64,000 bases of DNA from Kitasatospora sp. NBC_00240 (GTDB lineage Bacteria > Actinomycetota > Actinomycetes > Streptomycetales > Streptomycetaceae), in the NCBI RefSeq assembly GCF_026342405.1, contig NZ_JAPEMU010000001.1, positions 1,860,001 through 1,924,000 of the forward strand, written 5' to 3'. The translations under genes and the position numbers were made by a program. Below the pieces are notes generated by a model. That model saw only the letters and a list, made by a program, of their open reading frames with translations. It searched no databases and was not told the DNA's origin. Shown one piece after another: positions 18,729 to 28,827 of this stretch (position 1 is the first letter of the stretch; every line of letters begins with the position of its first letter).

Positions 18729-20665
18729 GCGCAGTGCCCCGCCTTGTCGTTGAAGCCCTGGCCGTGGGCGGCGCAGTACTCCTTGACGTCCTTCTTGAAG
18801 TCCTCGAAGGTCCTGGCGAACCGGGTCTCGGTCGGGGACATCGCCACGAAGTACACCCAGTCGCCCTCGGTCGGGTTGAGCATCGCGCGGATCGCCTCCT
18901 CGCCGGGGTTGGAGATCGGCGTCGGCGGCAGGCCCGGGTTGATGTTGGTGTTGTACTGCGTCTTGTTGGTGTTCAGTTCGTCGATGCTGAACTTCGTCCG
19001 GCCCAGGAAGTACTGGAAGGTCGTGTCCATCTGCAGCTTGTGCTGGGTGGCGTCGGTGGTCAGGCGGTTCTGGATGACCCGGGCCATCTTGCCGAAGTCC
19101 GCGGAGTTGTTGCCCTCGGCCTGCAGGATGCTGGCCGCGGTGACCACCTCGTAGGCGTTCTTCAGGCCGAGCTTCTGGGCCGAGCCCTCCAGGCCCCACT
19201 TCTGGTACTGCTCGTTGGCCTTCGCCACCATCTGCTTCAGGAGGTCCTCGGGCTTCATGCCCTGGGCCACCGCGTAGCGGGTCGGGAAGAGGAAGCCCTC
19301 CGGGTTGCCCTGCGCGTAGTCGGGGAGCCCGAGGGAGGCCGCCTGCGCCTTGGCGACGGCGGCGGTGGTGCCCTTGTCCAGCTTCAGCTTCTTGTCGATG
19401 TCGACATAGATGTCCGCGGCCTTCTCACCCTCGCGCAGGATCAGCGTCTCGCCGCCGGTCGAGTCGACCAGGAGCTGGACGGCCGAGCCGGCCGACATCT
19501 CCCGGTGCATGGTGTAGTACCCCTCCTGGATACCGCCGGACTTCGGGTTCTTCGCGAAGGCGTTGGTGAAGGCCTCGACGCTCTTGACCACACCTGCGGC
19601 CTTCAGCGCGATGCCCATCTGGCCGCCCGTGGCGCCCGACTTGATCTCCACGGTGACGCTGCCGGCGCCCTCGCCCGCGAAGTCGGCGGGCGGCCCGAAG
19701 TGGCTCTGGTAGAAGCCGTAGCCCCACCAGCCGCCGCCGGCCACGCCGCCGAGCAGCACCAGCGCCACCAGGAGGCAGGCACCGCCGTTGCGGCGGCCGG
19801 ACTTCTTGCCCTTCTCCTTGCGCTTGCGCTTGGCCTCGCGGGAGTCGTCCAGGTCACCGAGGAAGGAGCCCTGCTCCTCCTCCTGCTCGTCCTGGAACTC
19901 GTCCTCCGCGCCGTCCCACTGCTCGGCGTCCGGCTCGACCTCGGCCGGGGCGGCGACGCCGGCCTCCAGCGCGGCGGCCTCCGCCTCCCAGTCGATGCCG
20001 TCCGGGCCGGGGCCGGCCGGCTGCGCGGGCTGCGGACGGCGGCGGCCCTGCTGCTCCGGCCGCGGCGGCTGGCCGAACGGCGGCTGCTGCCGGCCGGGGA
20101 AGCCCTGCTGCTGACCCTGCTGGGGCTGACCGGGCTGACCCTGCTGCGGCTGACCCTGCTGGGGCGGGAGCTGGCCCGGCGCCTGCGGACCGCCCTGCTG
20201 CGGGTAGCCCTGCCGGCCGTACTGCTGCTGGCCCTGGACGTACTGCTGACCCTGCTGCATCGGGTTCGGCTGCATCGGGGCGGGCTGCTGCTGGTAGCCC
20301 TGCTGGCCGTACTGCTGCCGGCCCTGGGGGTACCCCTGGCCCTGCTGCATCTGACCCTGCTGGCCCGGCTGCATCGGGTTCGGCTGCATCGGGGCGCCGT
20401 ACTGCTGCTGCGCGTACCCCTGCTGGCCGTACTGCTGCTGGCCCTGGCCGAACTGCTGGCCCTGCTGCTGCGCCTGCTGGGGGTAGCCGTGCTGACCGTA
20501 CTGCTGCTGGCCCTGGCCGAACGGATCGGGCTGCTGCACCGGATTCTGCTGCCAGCCGCCGTCCTCCTGGCCGGGGACCGGCTGCTGCTGACCGCCGTAC
20601 ACCGGATCACCGGGGCGCCACGGCTCGGAGCCCTGGGAGCCGTAGCCCCGACCCAGATCAGTCAT
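18725..20665 (-). CDS. mltG: Endolytic murein transglycosylase MltG with Gln-rich cytoplasmic tail
   Basis: MltG cleaves nascent glycan strands and sets glycan length. The 646-aa protein has residues 1-215 rich in Gln/Gly/Tyr/Pro with repeats such as QGQQQYGQQGY and PMQPNPMQ, an acidic stretch (about 224-275), a basic patch KRKRKEKGKKSGRR, one membrane helix (about 296-316), a LysM-like segment and the YceG catalytic domain. The catalytic Glu is retained as Glu517 (ASILQAE), as is LQMDTTFQYFLG. Two late cysteines (CAAHG, GHCA) may form a disulfide. It overlaps aroE and lies downstream of a second MltG paralogue. Confidence 0.94.
   Translation of the reverse strand: MTDLGRGYGSQGSEPWRPGDPVYGGQQQPVPGQEDGGWQQNPVQQPDPFGQGQQQYGQHGYPQQAQQQGQQFGQGQQQYGQQGYAQQQYGAPMQPNPMQPGQQGQMQQGQGYPQGRQQYGQQGYQQQPAPMQPNPMQQGQQYVQGQQQYGRQGYPQQGGPQAPGQLPPQQGQPQQGQPGQPQQGQQQGFPGRQQPPFGQPPRPEQQGRRRPQPAQPAGPGPDGIDWEAEAAALEAGVAAPAEVEPDAEQWDGAEDEFQDEQEEEQGSFLGDLDDSREAKRKRKEKGKKSGRRNGGACLLVALVLLGGVAGGGWWGYGFYQSHFGPPADFAGEGAGSVTVEIKSGATGGQMGIALKAAGVVKSVEAFTNAFAKNPKSGGIQEGYYTMHREMSAGSAVQLLVDSTGGETLILREGEKAADIYVDIDKKLKLDKGTTAAVAKAQAASLGLPDYAQGNPEGFLFPTRYAVAQGMKPEDLLKQMVAKANEQYQKWGLEGSAQKLGLKNAYEVVTAASILQAEGNNSADFGKMARVIQNRLTTDATQHKLQMDTTFQYFLGRTKFSIDELNTNKTQYNTNINPGLPPTPISNPGEEAIRAMLNPTEGDWVYFVAMSPTETRFARTFEDFKKDVKEYCAAHGQGFNDKAGHCA
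19980..20640 (-). repeat. Gln-codon tandem repeats within mltG
   Basis: Irregular repeats of CAG-GGC-CAG-CAG-CAG-TAC type units encode the Q/G/Y-rich tail; the PMQPNPM block is duplicated (about 20242-20274 and 20365-20395). Confidence 0.75.
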
Positions 20666-20816
20666 CGATCCCCTTATGCCGACGGAGACGACCGACGGAT
20701 CCCACCGGTCGTCCGGGACGGCGTCCCGGCAAGTACTCGAACCGACGTGCTACCGCAACGCCTGAAGGGAGACGTTACCGTACCGCAGGACACCGATCGG
20801 CTCCCGGCGGGCCCCG

Positions 20817-22007
20817 TCAGTGCTTGTCCGCGCCCGCCGAGGGACTGCCCTGGGCCGCTCGCAGCGCGTTGAACTCCGCTACGTTCCGGCCGTGTTGCTC
20901 AAGACTGTCGGTGAACCGGGTGTCGCCCGGCTTGACCGTCACGAAGTAGAGCCAGTCTCCGGCAGCGGGCTCCGCGGCGGCCCGGATCGCCTGCCGCCCC
21001 GGGTTGGAGATCGGGGTCGGCGGCAGTCCCTGGTGCAGGTAGGTGTTGTAGGGGGAATCGAGCTTGGTGTCGGTGACGGTGGTGTCCAGGGTGCTGCGCC
21101 CGAGGGCGTAGTTGATGGTCGAGTCGAGCTGCAGCGGCATCTTCTGGGCCAGCCGGTTGTAGATCACCCGGGCGACCTTGGCCATGTCCTCGGAGTTGTC
21201 CGCCTCGCCCTGGACGAGGCTGGCGACCGTCAGCACCGCGTACGGGGTCTGACCCAGGGTGGCCGCGACCGTCTCGACGTCCTCGTTGGCGAAGTCCTTG
21301 CCGGCCTGCTGGACCATCTGCTTGAGCAGGTCGATCGGCGTGGTCTCGCCGGTGACGCTGTAGGTCGCGGGGAAGAGATAGCCCTCCAGCCGGCCGTTGG
21401 TGACCTCCGGCAGGCCCAGCTCGGCGGCCTGCTCCTGCGCGGCGCGCTCGGTGGTGCCCTTCGGCAGTTTGAGCTTCTGGTCGATCGCCGCGAACACCTG
21501 GGTGCCGCGCCAGCCCTCCGGGATGGTCAGGCCGTTGGCGTTCGCCGGGTCGATCAGGACGGCCAGCGCCGAGGCCGCCGACATCCGCAGGCGCAGGGTG
21601 TAGGTGCCCGCCTGGATCCGCCCGGCCGCCGACCCGCTGCCGGCCGCGGCCTTGGTGAAGGCCTGCGAGCTGGCCACCACTCCCTTGCGGACCAGCGTGC
21701 CGGCGATCTGGATCAGGCCGGCACCCTGCGGGACGGAGACCTCGACCACGCCGGTGCCGCTGCCGGCGTAGTCGGCGGTCGGGTGCTTGCGCTCGCCCTG
21801 CCACCACGAGTAGCCGGTCAGGCCCGCCCCGCCGATCAGCACGACCAGGGCCAGCGCGGTCAGCGCGCAGGCGAGGCGGGTGCGCAGCCGTTCCGGGTCC
21901 GGCGGCTCGTGCAGGGGCCCCTGGCCCGGCGGGCGGCCCTCCGGCTCGCTCGGGGGCGCCCCGAGGTGGCCCGGGGTGAGCCCGGGGGTGAAGTCCTGGT
22001 CGGTCAT
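20817..22007 (-). CDS. Second MltG-family endolytic transglycosylase
   Basis: The 396-aa paralogue of the adjacent MltG has a short Pro-rich cytoplasmic start, one membrane helix (about 45-66) and a complete YceG domain. The catalytic Glu is present as Glu268 (ASLVQGE), with LQLDSTINYALG and GLPPTPISNPG matching its neighbour. It lacks the long Gln-rich tail. Both copies look intact, suggesting divided roles such as growth mode or partners. ATG at 22007. About 150 nt separate it from mltG, and the perfect 38-bp hairpin at 22069 isolates it from ruvX, so a promoter in 22008-22060 is expected. Confidence 0.92.
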   Translation of the reverse strand: MTDQDFTPGLTPGHLGAPPSEPEGRPPGQGPLHEPPDPERLRTRLACALTALALVVLIGGAGLTGYSWWQGERKHPTADYAGSGTGVVEVSVPQGAGLIQIAGTLVRKGVVASSQAFTKAAAGSGSAAGRIQAGTYTLRLRMSAASALAVLIDPANANGLTIPEGWRGTQVFAAIDQKLKLPKGTTERAAQEQAAELGLPEVTNGRLEGYLFPATYSVTGETTPIDLLKQMVQQAGKDFANEDVETVAATLGQTPYAVLTVASLVQGEADNSEDMAKVARVIYNRLAQKMPLQLDSTINYALGRSTLDTTVTDTKLDSPYNTYLHQGLPPTPISNPGRQAIRAAAEPAAGDWLYFVTVKPGDTRFTDSLEQHGRNVAEFNALRAAQGSPSAGADKH

Positions 22008-22068
22008 GGCGGTGCCCCCTCGGCTGTCCCGGACGAGCCTGGAGGCGCCCGTACGTGCGGGGAAAGGT

Positions 22069-22106
22069 CGAGGGGCCCGTGCGGACGCGTCCGCACGGGC
22101 CCCTCG
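22069..22106. terminator. Perfect 38-bp palindromic terminator
   Basis: CGAGGGGCCCGTGCGGACG followed directly by its exact reverse complement (19-bp arms), between ruvX and the second mltG. No U-tract. Confidence 0.85.
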
Positions 22107-22129
22107 TCAGGGACGCTAGTCCAAGCCGA

Positions 22130-22651
22130 TCAGATGACCGGTTCGACGCTCTCACCAGGTGGTCTGCCGCTCACCCGTTCGGCCTCCAGGGCACTTTGCA
22201 GGATCACCACGGCGGCGGCCTGGTCGACCACCGAACGGCCCTTCTTCGCCTTCACACCCGACGCGCGCAGCCCGTGCGTCGCCGTGACGGTGGACATCCG
22301 CTCGTCCACCAGCCGGACCGGCACCGGCGCGAGCTTCACCGCCAGCTGCCCGGCGTACAGCCGGACCTTGGCGGCCGCCGGGCCCTCCTTGCCGCTCAGC
22401 GAGCGCGGCAGGCCGACGATCACCTCGATCGCGTCGTACTCCTCCGCGATGGCGAGGAGCCTGGCCTGCGAGCGCCCGCCGGCCGGGACGGTCTCCACGG
22501 GCGTGGCGATCATCCCGTCGGGGTCGCAGGACGCGACCCCGATCCGGGCGTCACCGACGTCCACGGCGATCCGCCGGCCGCGGCGCCAAACCGGGCGCTC
22601 GGCCGGCTGCGGCTCACCCTCGTGCGAAACGTCCCGGTAGCGGTCGTTCAT
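22130..22651 (-). CDS. ruvX: RuvX/YqgF family putative Holliday junction resolvase-like nuclease
   Basis: The 173-aa RNase H-fold protein has the family motifs IAVDVGDARIGVA, VIVGLPRSLSGKEGPAA and LVDERMSTVTA, with acidic residues at the usual catalytic positions. Members are implicated in pre-16S rRNA end processing and historically annotated as resolvases. ATG 22651 shares its A with the alaS stop (TGATG), so it is translationally coupled to alaS, a widespread pairing. N- and C-terminal tails are longer than in E. coli YqgF. Confidence 0.95.
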   Translation of the reverse strand: MNDRYRDVSHEGEPQPAERPVWRRGRRIAVDVGDARIGVASCDPDGMIATPVETVPAGGRSQARLLAIAEEYDAIEVIVGLPRSLSGKEGPAAAKVRLYAGQLAVKLAPVPVRLVDERMSTVTATHGLRASGVKAKKGRSVVDQAAAVVILQSALEAERVSGRPPGESVEPVI

Positions 22652-25320
22652 CAGGAGGCGCGCTCCGCGACCAGGGCGCGGACCGCGGCGACGGCCGCGT
22701 CCACGGCGGCCGGGTCGGTGCCGCCGCCCTGGGCGACGTCGTCCTTGCCGCCACCGCCGCCGCCGAGGGTCTTGGCGGCGGTGCGGACCAGCTCGCCGGC
22801 CTTGACGCCGCGGGCGCGGGCGTCCTCGTTGGTGGCGATCACGGTCAGCGGGCGGCCGTTCGCCACGGTGAAGGCCGCGACCACGGCCGGGCGCGAACCC
22901 AGCCGGTTGCGGACGTCCAGCACCAGCTTGCGCAGCTCGTCCGCGCCCACGCCGTCGCTGACCCGGGCGGCGACCAGGGCGACACCCCGGACGTCCTCGG
23001 CGGCGTCGGCCAGGCCGGAGGCGGCGGCCAGCACCTTCTCGGCGCGGAACCGCTCGATCTCCTTCTCGGCGTCCTTGAGCTTGGCGAGCATCCCGGAGAT
23101 CTTCTCCGGCAGCTCCTCCGGGCGGCCCTTGACCAGCTCGGTGAGCTGGGCGACCACGGTGTGCTCACGGGCCAGGAACTTGTACGCGTCCACGCCGACC
23201 AGCGCCTCGACCCGGCGCACGCCGGAGCCGATCGAGGACTCGCCGAGCAGCTTCACCAGGCCCAGCTGGGCGGTGTTGCCGACGTGCGTGCCGCCGCACA
23301 GCTCCTTGGAGAAGTCGCCGATGGTGACGACCCGGACGGCGTCGCCGTACTTCTCGCCGAACATCGCGATGGCGCCGGCCTTGCGGGCCTGGTCCATCGT
23401 CATGACCTCGGCGGTGACGTCCAGCTCGCGGACCAGCACCTCGTTGATCTTCTGCTCGACGTCGGTCAGCACGCTGCCGGGCACGGCGGCGGGCGAGCCG
23501 AAGTCGAAGCGGAACCGGCCCGGCGCGTTCTCGGAGCCGGCCTGGGCGGCCGTCGGGCCGAGCGCGTCGCGCAGCGCCTGGTGGGTCAGGTGGGTGGCCG
23601 AGTGGGCGCGGGAGACGGCCCGGCGGCGGTCCACGTCGATGCTGGCGTACGCCGAGGCACCGAGCACGACCTCGCCGAACAGCACCCCGCCGGAGTGCAC
23701 GGTCACCCCGGGCACCGGCTGCTGCACGTCGCGGATCTCGACGACCGCGCCGGACTCCAGCCGGATCCGGCCGTGGTCGGCGAGCTGGCCGCCGCCCTCG
23801 GCGTAGAACGGGGTGCGGTCGAGGATGATCTCGACCTCGTCGCCCTCGGTGGCGGCCGGCGCCGGGACACCGCCGACCAGCAGGCCCACCACGGTGGCCT
23901 CGCCCTCGGTGGCGGTGTAGCCGGTGAAGACCGAGGCACCGGCCTTGTCGGCGACCTCGCGGTACGCGACGACGTCGGCGTGGCCCATCTTCTTGGCCCG
24001 GGCGTCGGCCTTGGCCGCGTCCTTCTGCTCCTGCATCAGCCGGCGGAAGCCCGCCTCGTCGACCTGCAGGCCCTGCTCCTCGGCCATCTCCAGGGTCAGG
24101 TCGATCGGGAACCCGTAGGTGTCGTGCAGCTTGAACGCCTGCGCGCCGGAGAGCACCGCGCCGCCGGACTGCTTGGTCTCGGTGACCGCGGTGTCCAGCA
24201 GGCTGGTGCCGGTGCGCAGGGTCTGGAGGAAGGAGTTCTCCTCGGCGACCACGACGGTCTCGATCCGCTTGCGGTCGGCCTCCAGCTCGGAGTACTGCGG
24301 GGCCATCGCCTTGATGGTGACGTCCGTCAGCTCCTTGGCCACCGGCCCGGTGGCGCCGAGCAGGCGCATGTTGCGGATGGCGCGGCGCAGGATGCGGCGC
24401 AGCACGTAGCCGCGGCCCTCGTTGCCGGGGGTGACGCCGTCGCCGATCAGCATCACGGCGGTGCGGAAGTGGTCGGTGACCACGCGCAGCGACACGTCCG
24501 ACTTGTGGTCGGCGCCGTAGGTGTGGCCGGTGAGCTCGGCGGCGCGGTCCAGGATCAGCCGGCTGGTGTCGATCTCGAAGAGGTTGTCGACGTCCTGGAG
24601 GATCGCGGCGAGGCGCTCCAGGCCGAGGCCGGTGTCGATGTTCTTGCTCGGCAGGTCGCCGAGGATCTCGAAGCCGTCCTTGCCGTCGCCGTGGCCGCGC
24701 TCGTACTGCATGAAGACCAGGTTCCAGATCTCCAGGTAGCGCTCGCCGTTGACGGCCGGGCCGCCCTCCTCGCCGTACGCGGGGCCGCGGTCGTAGTTGA
24801 TCTCCGAGCACGGGCCGCAGGGGCCGGGGACGCCCATCGACCAGAAGTTGTCCTTCATGCCGAGGCGCTGGATGCGCTCGGACGGCACGCCGATGACGTC
24901 ACGCCAGATCTGCTCGGCCTCGTCGTCGTCCTTGTAGACGGTGATCCACAGCTTCTCCTTCTCCAGGCCGTAGCCGCCGTCCGCGACGGAGCCGGTGAGC
25001 AGCTCCCACGCGAACTTGATGGCCCCTTCCTTGAAGTAGTCGCCGAAGGAGAAGTTGCCGCACATCTGGAAGAACGAGCCGTGCCGGGTGGTCTTGCCGA
25101 CCTCCTCGATGTCCAGCGTGCGCACGCACTTCTGGACGCTGGTGGCGCGCGAGAACTGCGGCTTCACCTCGCCGAGGAAGTACGGCTTGAAGGGCACCAT
25201 GCCGGCGTTGACCAGCAGCAGGGTGGGGTCGTCGGCGACCAGGGACGCCGACGGAACGACGGTGTGCCCGCGCTCCTCGAAGAAGCGCAGCCAGCGGCGG
25301 CGGATCTCTGCCGACTCCAT
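22651..25320 (-). CDS. alaS: Alanyl-tRNA synthetase
   Basis: It charges tRNA-Ala and clears mischarged Ser/Gly-tRNA. The 889-aa protein has the class II catalytic core from residue 1 ([32 protein letters not shown]), the editing domain with [11 protein letters not shown] and CGGTHVGNT zinc-binding motifs, and a C-Ala domain. A Gly-rich run ([16 protein letters not shown]) in C-Ala is typical. ATG 25320 shares its A with the stop of the upstream membrane protein (TAATG). Length is normal. Confidence 0.98.
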   Translation of the reverse strand: MESAEIRRRWLRFFEERGHTVVPSASLVADDPTLLLVNAGMVPFKPYFLGEVKPQFSRATSVQKCVRTLDIEEVGKTTRHGSFFQMCGNFSFGDYFKEGAIKFAWELLTGSVADGGYGLEKEKLWITVYKDDDEAEQIWRDVIGVPSERIQRLGMKDNFWSMGVPGPCGPCSEINYDRGPAYGEEGGPAVNGERYLEIWNLVFMQYERGHGDGKDGFEILGDLPSKNIDTGLGLERLAAILQDVDNLFEIDTSRLILDRAAELTGHTYGADHKSDVSLRVVTDHFRTAVMLIGDGVTPGNEGRGYVLRRILRRAIRNMRLLGATGPVAKELTDVTIKAMAPQYSELEADRKRIETVVVAEENSFLQTLRTGTSLLDTAVTETKQSGGAVLSGAQAFKLHDTYGFPIDLTLEMAEEQGLQVDEAGFRRLMQEQKDAAKADARAKKMGHADVVAYREVADKAGASVFTGYTATEGEATVVGLLVGGVPAPAATEGDEVEIILDRTPFYAEGGGQLADHGRIRLESGAVVEIRDVQQPVPGVTVHSGGVLFGEVVLGASAYASIDVDRRRAVSRAHSATHLTHQALRDALGPTAAQAGSENAPGRFRFDFGSPAAVPGSVLTDVEQKINEVLVRELDVTAEVMTMDQARKAGAIAMFGEKYGDAVRVVTIGDFSKELCGGTHVGNTAQLGLVKLLGESSIGSGVRRVEALVGVDAYKFLAREHTVVAQLTELVKGRPEELPEKISGMLAKLKDAEKEIERFRAEKVLAAASGLADAAEDVRGVALVAARVSDGVGADELRKLVLDVRNRLGSRPAVVAAFTVANGRPLTVIATNEDARARGVKAGELVRTAAKTLGGGGGGKDDVAQGGGTDPAAVDAAVAAVRALVAERAS

Positions 25321-25739
25321 TATTGGTCCTTCCGGTTCGGGGTGCTGCCCCGCGGCGAAAGCGGCCGGCGGGGCGTCGGTTCGATGGCTCTGGGGGTGGG
25401 GCGGGCACTGCTGGGCGAAGGCAGGGCGGCGGCCGGACTGCCGGGCGCCGCCGAGATAGCTCGGTACTCGGGCTCGCCACGCAGTGCCCGGCGGCGGGGC
25501 TCGACCACGGCGGTGCCGTCCAGGCCGAGGTCGGCGCGCAGTTGCTCCTCGCGCTCGGCCATGCCCGCGCGGACGTCGCCGGCGAAACGCTTCGCCACGT
25601 CGCCCAGGTGCAGCGCGCCGCGGGCGGCGGTGCCCGAAAGACTGTCAGGAGTGAGCCGGTGGACGGCCTCGTTGGCCTTGTTCATGGCCCAGACGGTGGC
25701 GCCGGCGCCGACCGCCATCCAGAAGATGCGCCGAACCAT
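25320..25739 (-). CDS. Small membrane-anchored protein of unknown function
   Basis: The 139-aa product begins with a short hydrophobic stretch ([15 protein letters not shown]) that may be a membrane anchor, then an amphipathic region ([31 protein letters not shown]) and a Pro/Ser/Arg-rich tail. I recognise it only as the small conserved gene between DUF948 and alaS in streptomycetes. It overlaps alaS by one base and follows the DUF948 gene by 4 nt, so it is clearly cotranscribed with alaS. A cell-envelope role is a guess. Confidence 0.78.
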   Translation of the reverse strand: MVRRIFWMAVGAGATVWAMNKANEAVHRLTPDSLSGTAARGALHLGDVAKRFAGDVRAGMAEREEQLRADLGLDGTAVVEPRRRALRGEPEYRAISAAPGSPAAALPSPSSARPTPRAIEPTPRRPLSPRGSTPNRKDQ

Positions 25740-25743
25740 GCCG

Positions 25744-26220
25744 TCAGCCCCTCACCGCGCGCCGGACCCTGGAGAGCAGGCCGCCGCGCGGCGCGGTCGC
25801 GGCGCGCACCTCGGCCCGGACCAGCCTGGCCAACGCCTCGCGCTCACCCGGCTGCTGCGGCAGGCCCGCGGTGCCGTTCTGCTTGGCGACCGCCTTGCGG
25901 ACGCCGTAGCTGAAGGCCGCGACCTTGACCAGCGGTCCGCCGAAGGTGGCGGCGACGGTGGAGGAGAGGGCGTTGGCGTTCGCGGCGGCGTCCTGCACGT
26001 TGGCGGTGATCTCGTCCACCCGCGCCAACTGCTCGTTGGCGCTGCGGACCGCGCTGCCCGCGTCGACCAGCAGCGGGACCGCCTGCTCGGTGACGGCGGA
26101 CACCAGCGCCGAGGCCTCCCTGAGCACCCGTGAGAGCCGTACCAGGACGACCGCGAGCAGGGTGACCAGCACCGCCCAGAACACGGCGACGAGCAGGCCG
26201 GCCAGCTCTCCCACGGACAC
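25744..26220 (-). CDS. DUF948 domain membrane protein
   Basis: The 158-aa protein has an N-terminal membrane helix (LLVAVFWAVLVTLLAVVLV), then a long heptad-like amphipathic region (LSRVLREASALVSAVTEQAVPLLVDAGSAVRS...) characteristic of DUF948, which resembles chemotaxis-receptor stalk helices. It ends in a basic tail. It is first of the DUF948-small membrane protein-alaS-ruvX operon. Function is unknown. Confidence 0.85.
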   Translation of the reverse strand: MSVGELAGLLVAVFWAVLVTLLAVVLVRLSRVLREASALVSAVTEQAVPLLVDAGSAVRSANEQLARVDEITANVQDAAANANALSSTVAATFGGPLVKVAAFSYGVRKAVAKQNGTAGLPQQPGEREALARLVRAEVRAATAPRGGLLSRVRRAVRG

Positions 26221-26577
26221 CTTGCGCGCTCCCTCGCCTTGTCGGGTTCCCCCTCAGGGGGAACCCTATCGCGATCGTGGCCGGTTTCCGGACCGGGTTA
26301 CGGGCAGCCGCGCGGCGCCCCACCTGCGGGCACGGGCGTACGCGGGGCCGGCGGGCGGCGGACCCGGCCGGGCCGCGGGCGGCCGCCGGCGGTACAGGTG
26401 TCCGAGGCACCCGCGCGTAACCTACCCGCCGGTCACCTCGTTGGGCCGGTGGGCCGGTCGGCGCCGGCCCGCACGGGCGCCCCGGCCGGTGGGCGTGCGG
26501 CGGGCCCGGCACCGGACGCGGACACGGAGCGCGGCCACGGAGCGCCGGGGCGCGGACCACGGAACGGGGAGCGGCGG
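26221..26577. other. Divergent intergenic region
   Basis: About 357 bases separate the DUF948 operon from the STAND ATPase. No supported gene or strong hairpin is visible. Promoters for both directions must lie here but no convincing -35/-10 pair was found. Confidence 0.4.
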
Positions 26578-28827
26578 TTGTCCAGCGAGTCAGCAGCAAG
26601 ACGGCGGGGAGCGCCGGGCGGCGGCCTCCCGGCCGAGGTCACCAGCTTCGTCGGCCGCCGGGAGGAGCTGGCGACGCTGGCCGGACTGCTGGCCAGGGCC
26701 CGGCTGGTGACGGTGACCGGTCCGGGCGGGGTCGGCAAGAGCCGGCTGGCCGTCCGCGCGGCCGCCCGGGTCGCCCGGAGCTTTCCGGACGGCGTCTGGC
26801 TGGTCGAGGTGGCCGAGGTCCAGGACGCCCTGCTGCTGGGGCACGCCGTGCTGGAGGCATTGCGGCTGACCGACTCGACGGCCCGCCCGCCGCTGGACGT
26901 GCTGGTCGAGCAGCTGGCCGGGCGCCGGCTGCTGCTGGTGCTGGACGGCTGCGAGCACCTGGTGGCCGCCTGCGCCGAACTGGCGGACACGCTGCTGCGG
27001 GCACTGCCGGGGCTGCGGGTGCTGGCGACCAGCCGGGAGTCCCTGCAGTCGGCGGGCGAGCACCGGCTGGCGGTCGCACCGCTGCCGGTGGCGTCCGGTC
27101 CGGCCGGGCTCCCCGACGCGGTGCAGCTGTTCGTGGACCGGGCCCGGGCGGTGCTGCCCCACTTCACCCTCGGCCCCGCCGACGAGGCGGAGATCACCCA
27201 GCTCTGCCGGCGCCTGGACGGCATCCCGCTGGCGGTGGAGCTGGCCGCCGGGCGGTTGCGCGCGCTGTCGGTGGAACAGATCGCCGCCCGGCTGGACGAC
27301 CGCTTCAAACTGCTCACCGGCGGCTCGCGCGGCGCCCTGCCGCGCCATCAGACCCTGCGGACGACCATCGGCTGGAGTCACGAACTCTGCACGGCGCAGG
27401 AACGTTTACTCTGGGCCCGCCTCTCGGTCTTCGCCGGGAGCTTCGAGCTGGAGGCCGCCGAGTACGTCTGCGCCGGGGACGGCATCGACGCCGACGAGAT
27501 GCTCGACCTGATCGGCGACCTGATCAACAAGTCCGTGCTGCTGCGGGTGACCGAGCCCGCCGGCCGGACGGGCGGACCGGGTGCGCCGCGCCGGCCGGCC
27601 AGGTGGAGCGCCGGCGGCCCGGCCGTCCGGTACCGGATGCTCGACACCCTGCGCGAGTACGGCGGCCAGTGGCTGCGTGCCGCCGGCGACGAGCAGCGGC
27701 TGCTGCGCCGCCACCGGGACTGGTACCTGGGGGTGGCCACCTGGGGCGAGGTGGAGTGGTTCGGCCCCCGGCAGGCGGAGACCGCCGAGCGCACCGAGCT
27801 GGCGCACCCCAACCTCCGCGCGGCGCTGGAGTTCTGCCTGGCCGAGCCCGGCGAGGAGCAGATCGCGCTGCTGATGGCCGGCACCCTGTGGTTCTACTGG
27901 GTCGGCTGCGGTCACCTGGGCGAGGGCCGGCACTGGCTGGACCGCGCCCTCGCGCTCGCCCCCGAACCGACCGAGGCCCGGGCGAAGGCCCTCTGGGTCG
28001 CCGGTTACACGGCCACTCTGCAGGGGGACCTGCACCGGGCCGCGCCGGCCCTGGAGGAGTGCCGGCGCCAGGCGCTGGCGACCGGCGACGACCGCGCCCT
28101 CGCCTACGCCGTGCACCGGCAGGGCTGCGCCGCGCTGATCGGTGACGAGCCGGGCCGGGCCACCGAGCTGTTCGAGGAGGCGCTCTGGCACTACAACACC
28201 ATCGGCGAGCTCAACAGCAACGTGCTGATGGCGATGTTCGAGCTGGGCGTCGCGCACCTCTTCCAGGGCGAGACGGAGACCGGTGAGCTGTGGTTCGGCC
28301 GGGTCCGCGAGCTCTGCGAGGAGCACGGCGAGCAGTGGGCGTACGCCTACGGGCTCTACGCGATGGCGTACGCGCAGTGGCTGGCCGGGGACGTCCGGCT
28401 GGCGCGGGCGTACGCGCGCGAGTGCGTCCGGCTCAACTACCTCTTCCGGGACCTGCTGGGGATCGTGCTGGGGGTGGAGGTGCTCGCGCTGCTGGAGACC
28501 GAGCCGGAGGGGCCCGGCGAGGACTGCGACCTGGTCGAGGCGCGGGTGCTGCAGGGTGCGGCGCACCGGATCTGGCAGGGCGTGGGCAAGCCGTTCTTCG
28601 GCTCGCGGACCTTCAACGGCGCGCACCAGGAGTGCGAGGCGCGGGCCCGGGCCGGGCTGACCGAGCAGGAGTTCCTGGAGGCCTTCGAGCTCGGCGCCGT
28701 CCTGGACCTGGACGCGGCGGTCGGCCGGGCCCTCGGGGACGAGGAGCGGCCGGGCGGGCAGGGACGGCTGCCGGGCCCCCGACCGTCCCCGCGCTCGCCG
28801 TCGCCCTCGCCCGTGCGCAACCCGTGA
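26578..28827 (+). CDS. STAND (NB-ARC-type) ATPase with TPR-like repeats, no DNA-binding domain seen
   Basis: The 749-aa protein has an NTPase module like those of AfsR and LAL regulators: Walker A GPGGVGKSR (about 48-56), Walker B LLLVLDGCEHL, RVLATSRES, GIPLAVELAAGRLRALS, then a winged-helix-like region and about 300 residues of TPR-like helices. Unlike AfsR it lacks an N-terminal OmpR/BTAD part, and unlike LAL proteins it shows no C-terminal LuxR helix-turn-helix; the end is Pro/Ser-rich. TTG 26578 is chosen for GGGGAG 6 nt upstream. It may act through partner proteins, perhaps as a signalling ATPase. Confidence 0.85.
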   Translation: MSSESAARRRGAPGGGLPAEVTSFVGRREELATLAGLLARARLVTVTGPGGVGKSRLAVRAAARVARSFPDGVWLVEVAEVQDALLLGHAVLEALRLTDSTARPPLDVLVEQLAGRRLLLVLDGCEHLVAACAELADTLLRALPGLRVLATSRESLQSAGEHRLAVAPLPVASGPAGLPDAVQLFVDRARAVLPHFTLGPADEAEITQLCRRLDGIPLAVELAAGRLRALSVEQIAARLDDRFKLLTGGSRGALPRHQTLRTTIGWSHELCTAQERLLWARLSVFAGSFELEAAEYVCAGDGIDADEMLDLIGDLINKSVLLRVTEPAGRTGGPGAPRRPARWSAGGPAVRYRMLDTLREYGGQWLRAAGDEQRLLRRHRDWYLGVATWGEVEWFGPRQAETAERTELAHPNLRAALEFCLAEPGEEQIALLMAGTLWFYWVGCGHLGEGRHWLDRALALAPEPTEARAKALWVAGYTATLQGDLHRAAPALEECRRQALATGDDRALAYAVHRQGCAALIGDEPGRATELFEEALWHYNTIGELNSNVLMAMFELGVAHLFQGETETGELWFGRVRELCEEHGEQWAYAYGLYAMAYAQWLAGDVRLARAYARECVRLNYLFRDLLGIVLGVEVLALLETEPEGPGEDCDLVEARVLQGAAHRIWQGVGKPFFGSRTFNGAHQECEARARAGLTEQEFLEAFELGAVLDLDAAVGRALGDEERPGGQGRLPGPRPSPRSPSPSPVRNP

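Noticed and set aside
23161..26133. 990-codon open frame antisense to alaS
   Set aside because: Composition is His/Gly/Leu/Val-biased shadow of high-GC third positions; the opposite strand is clearly AlaRS.
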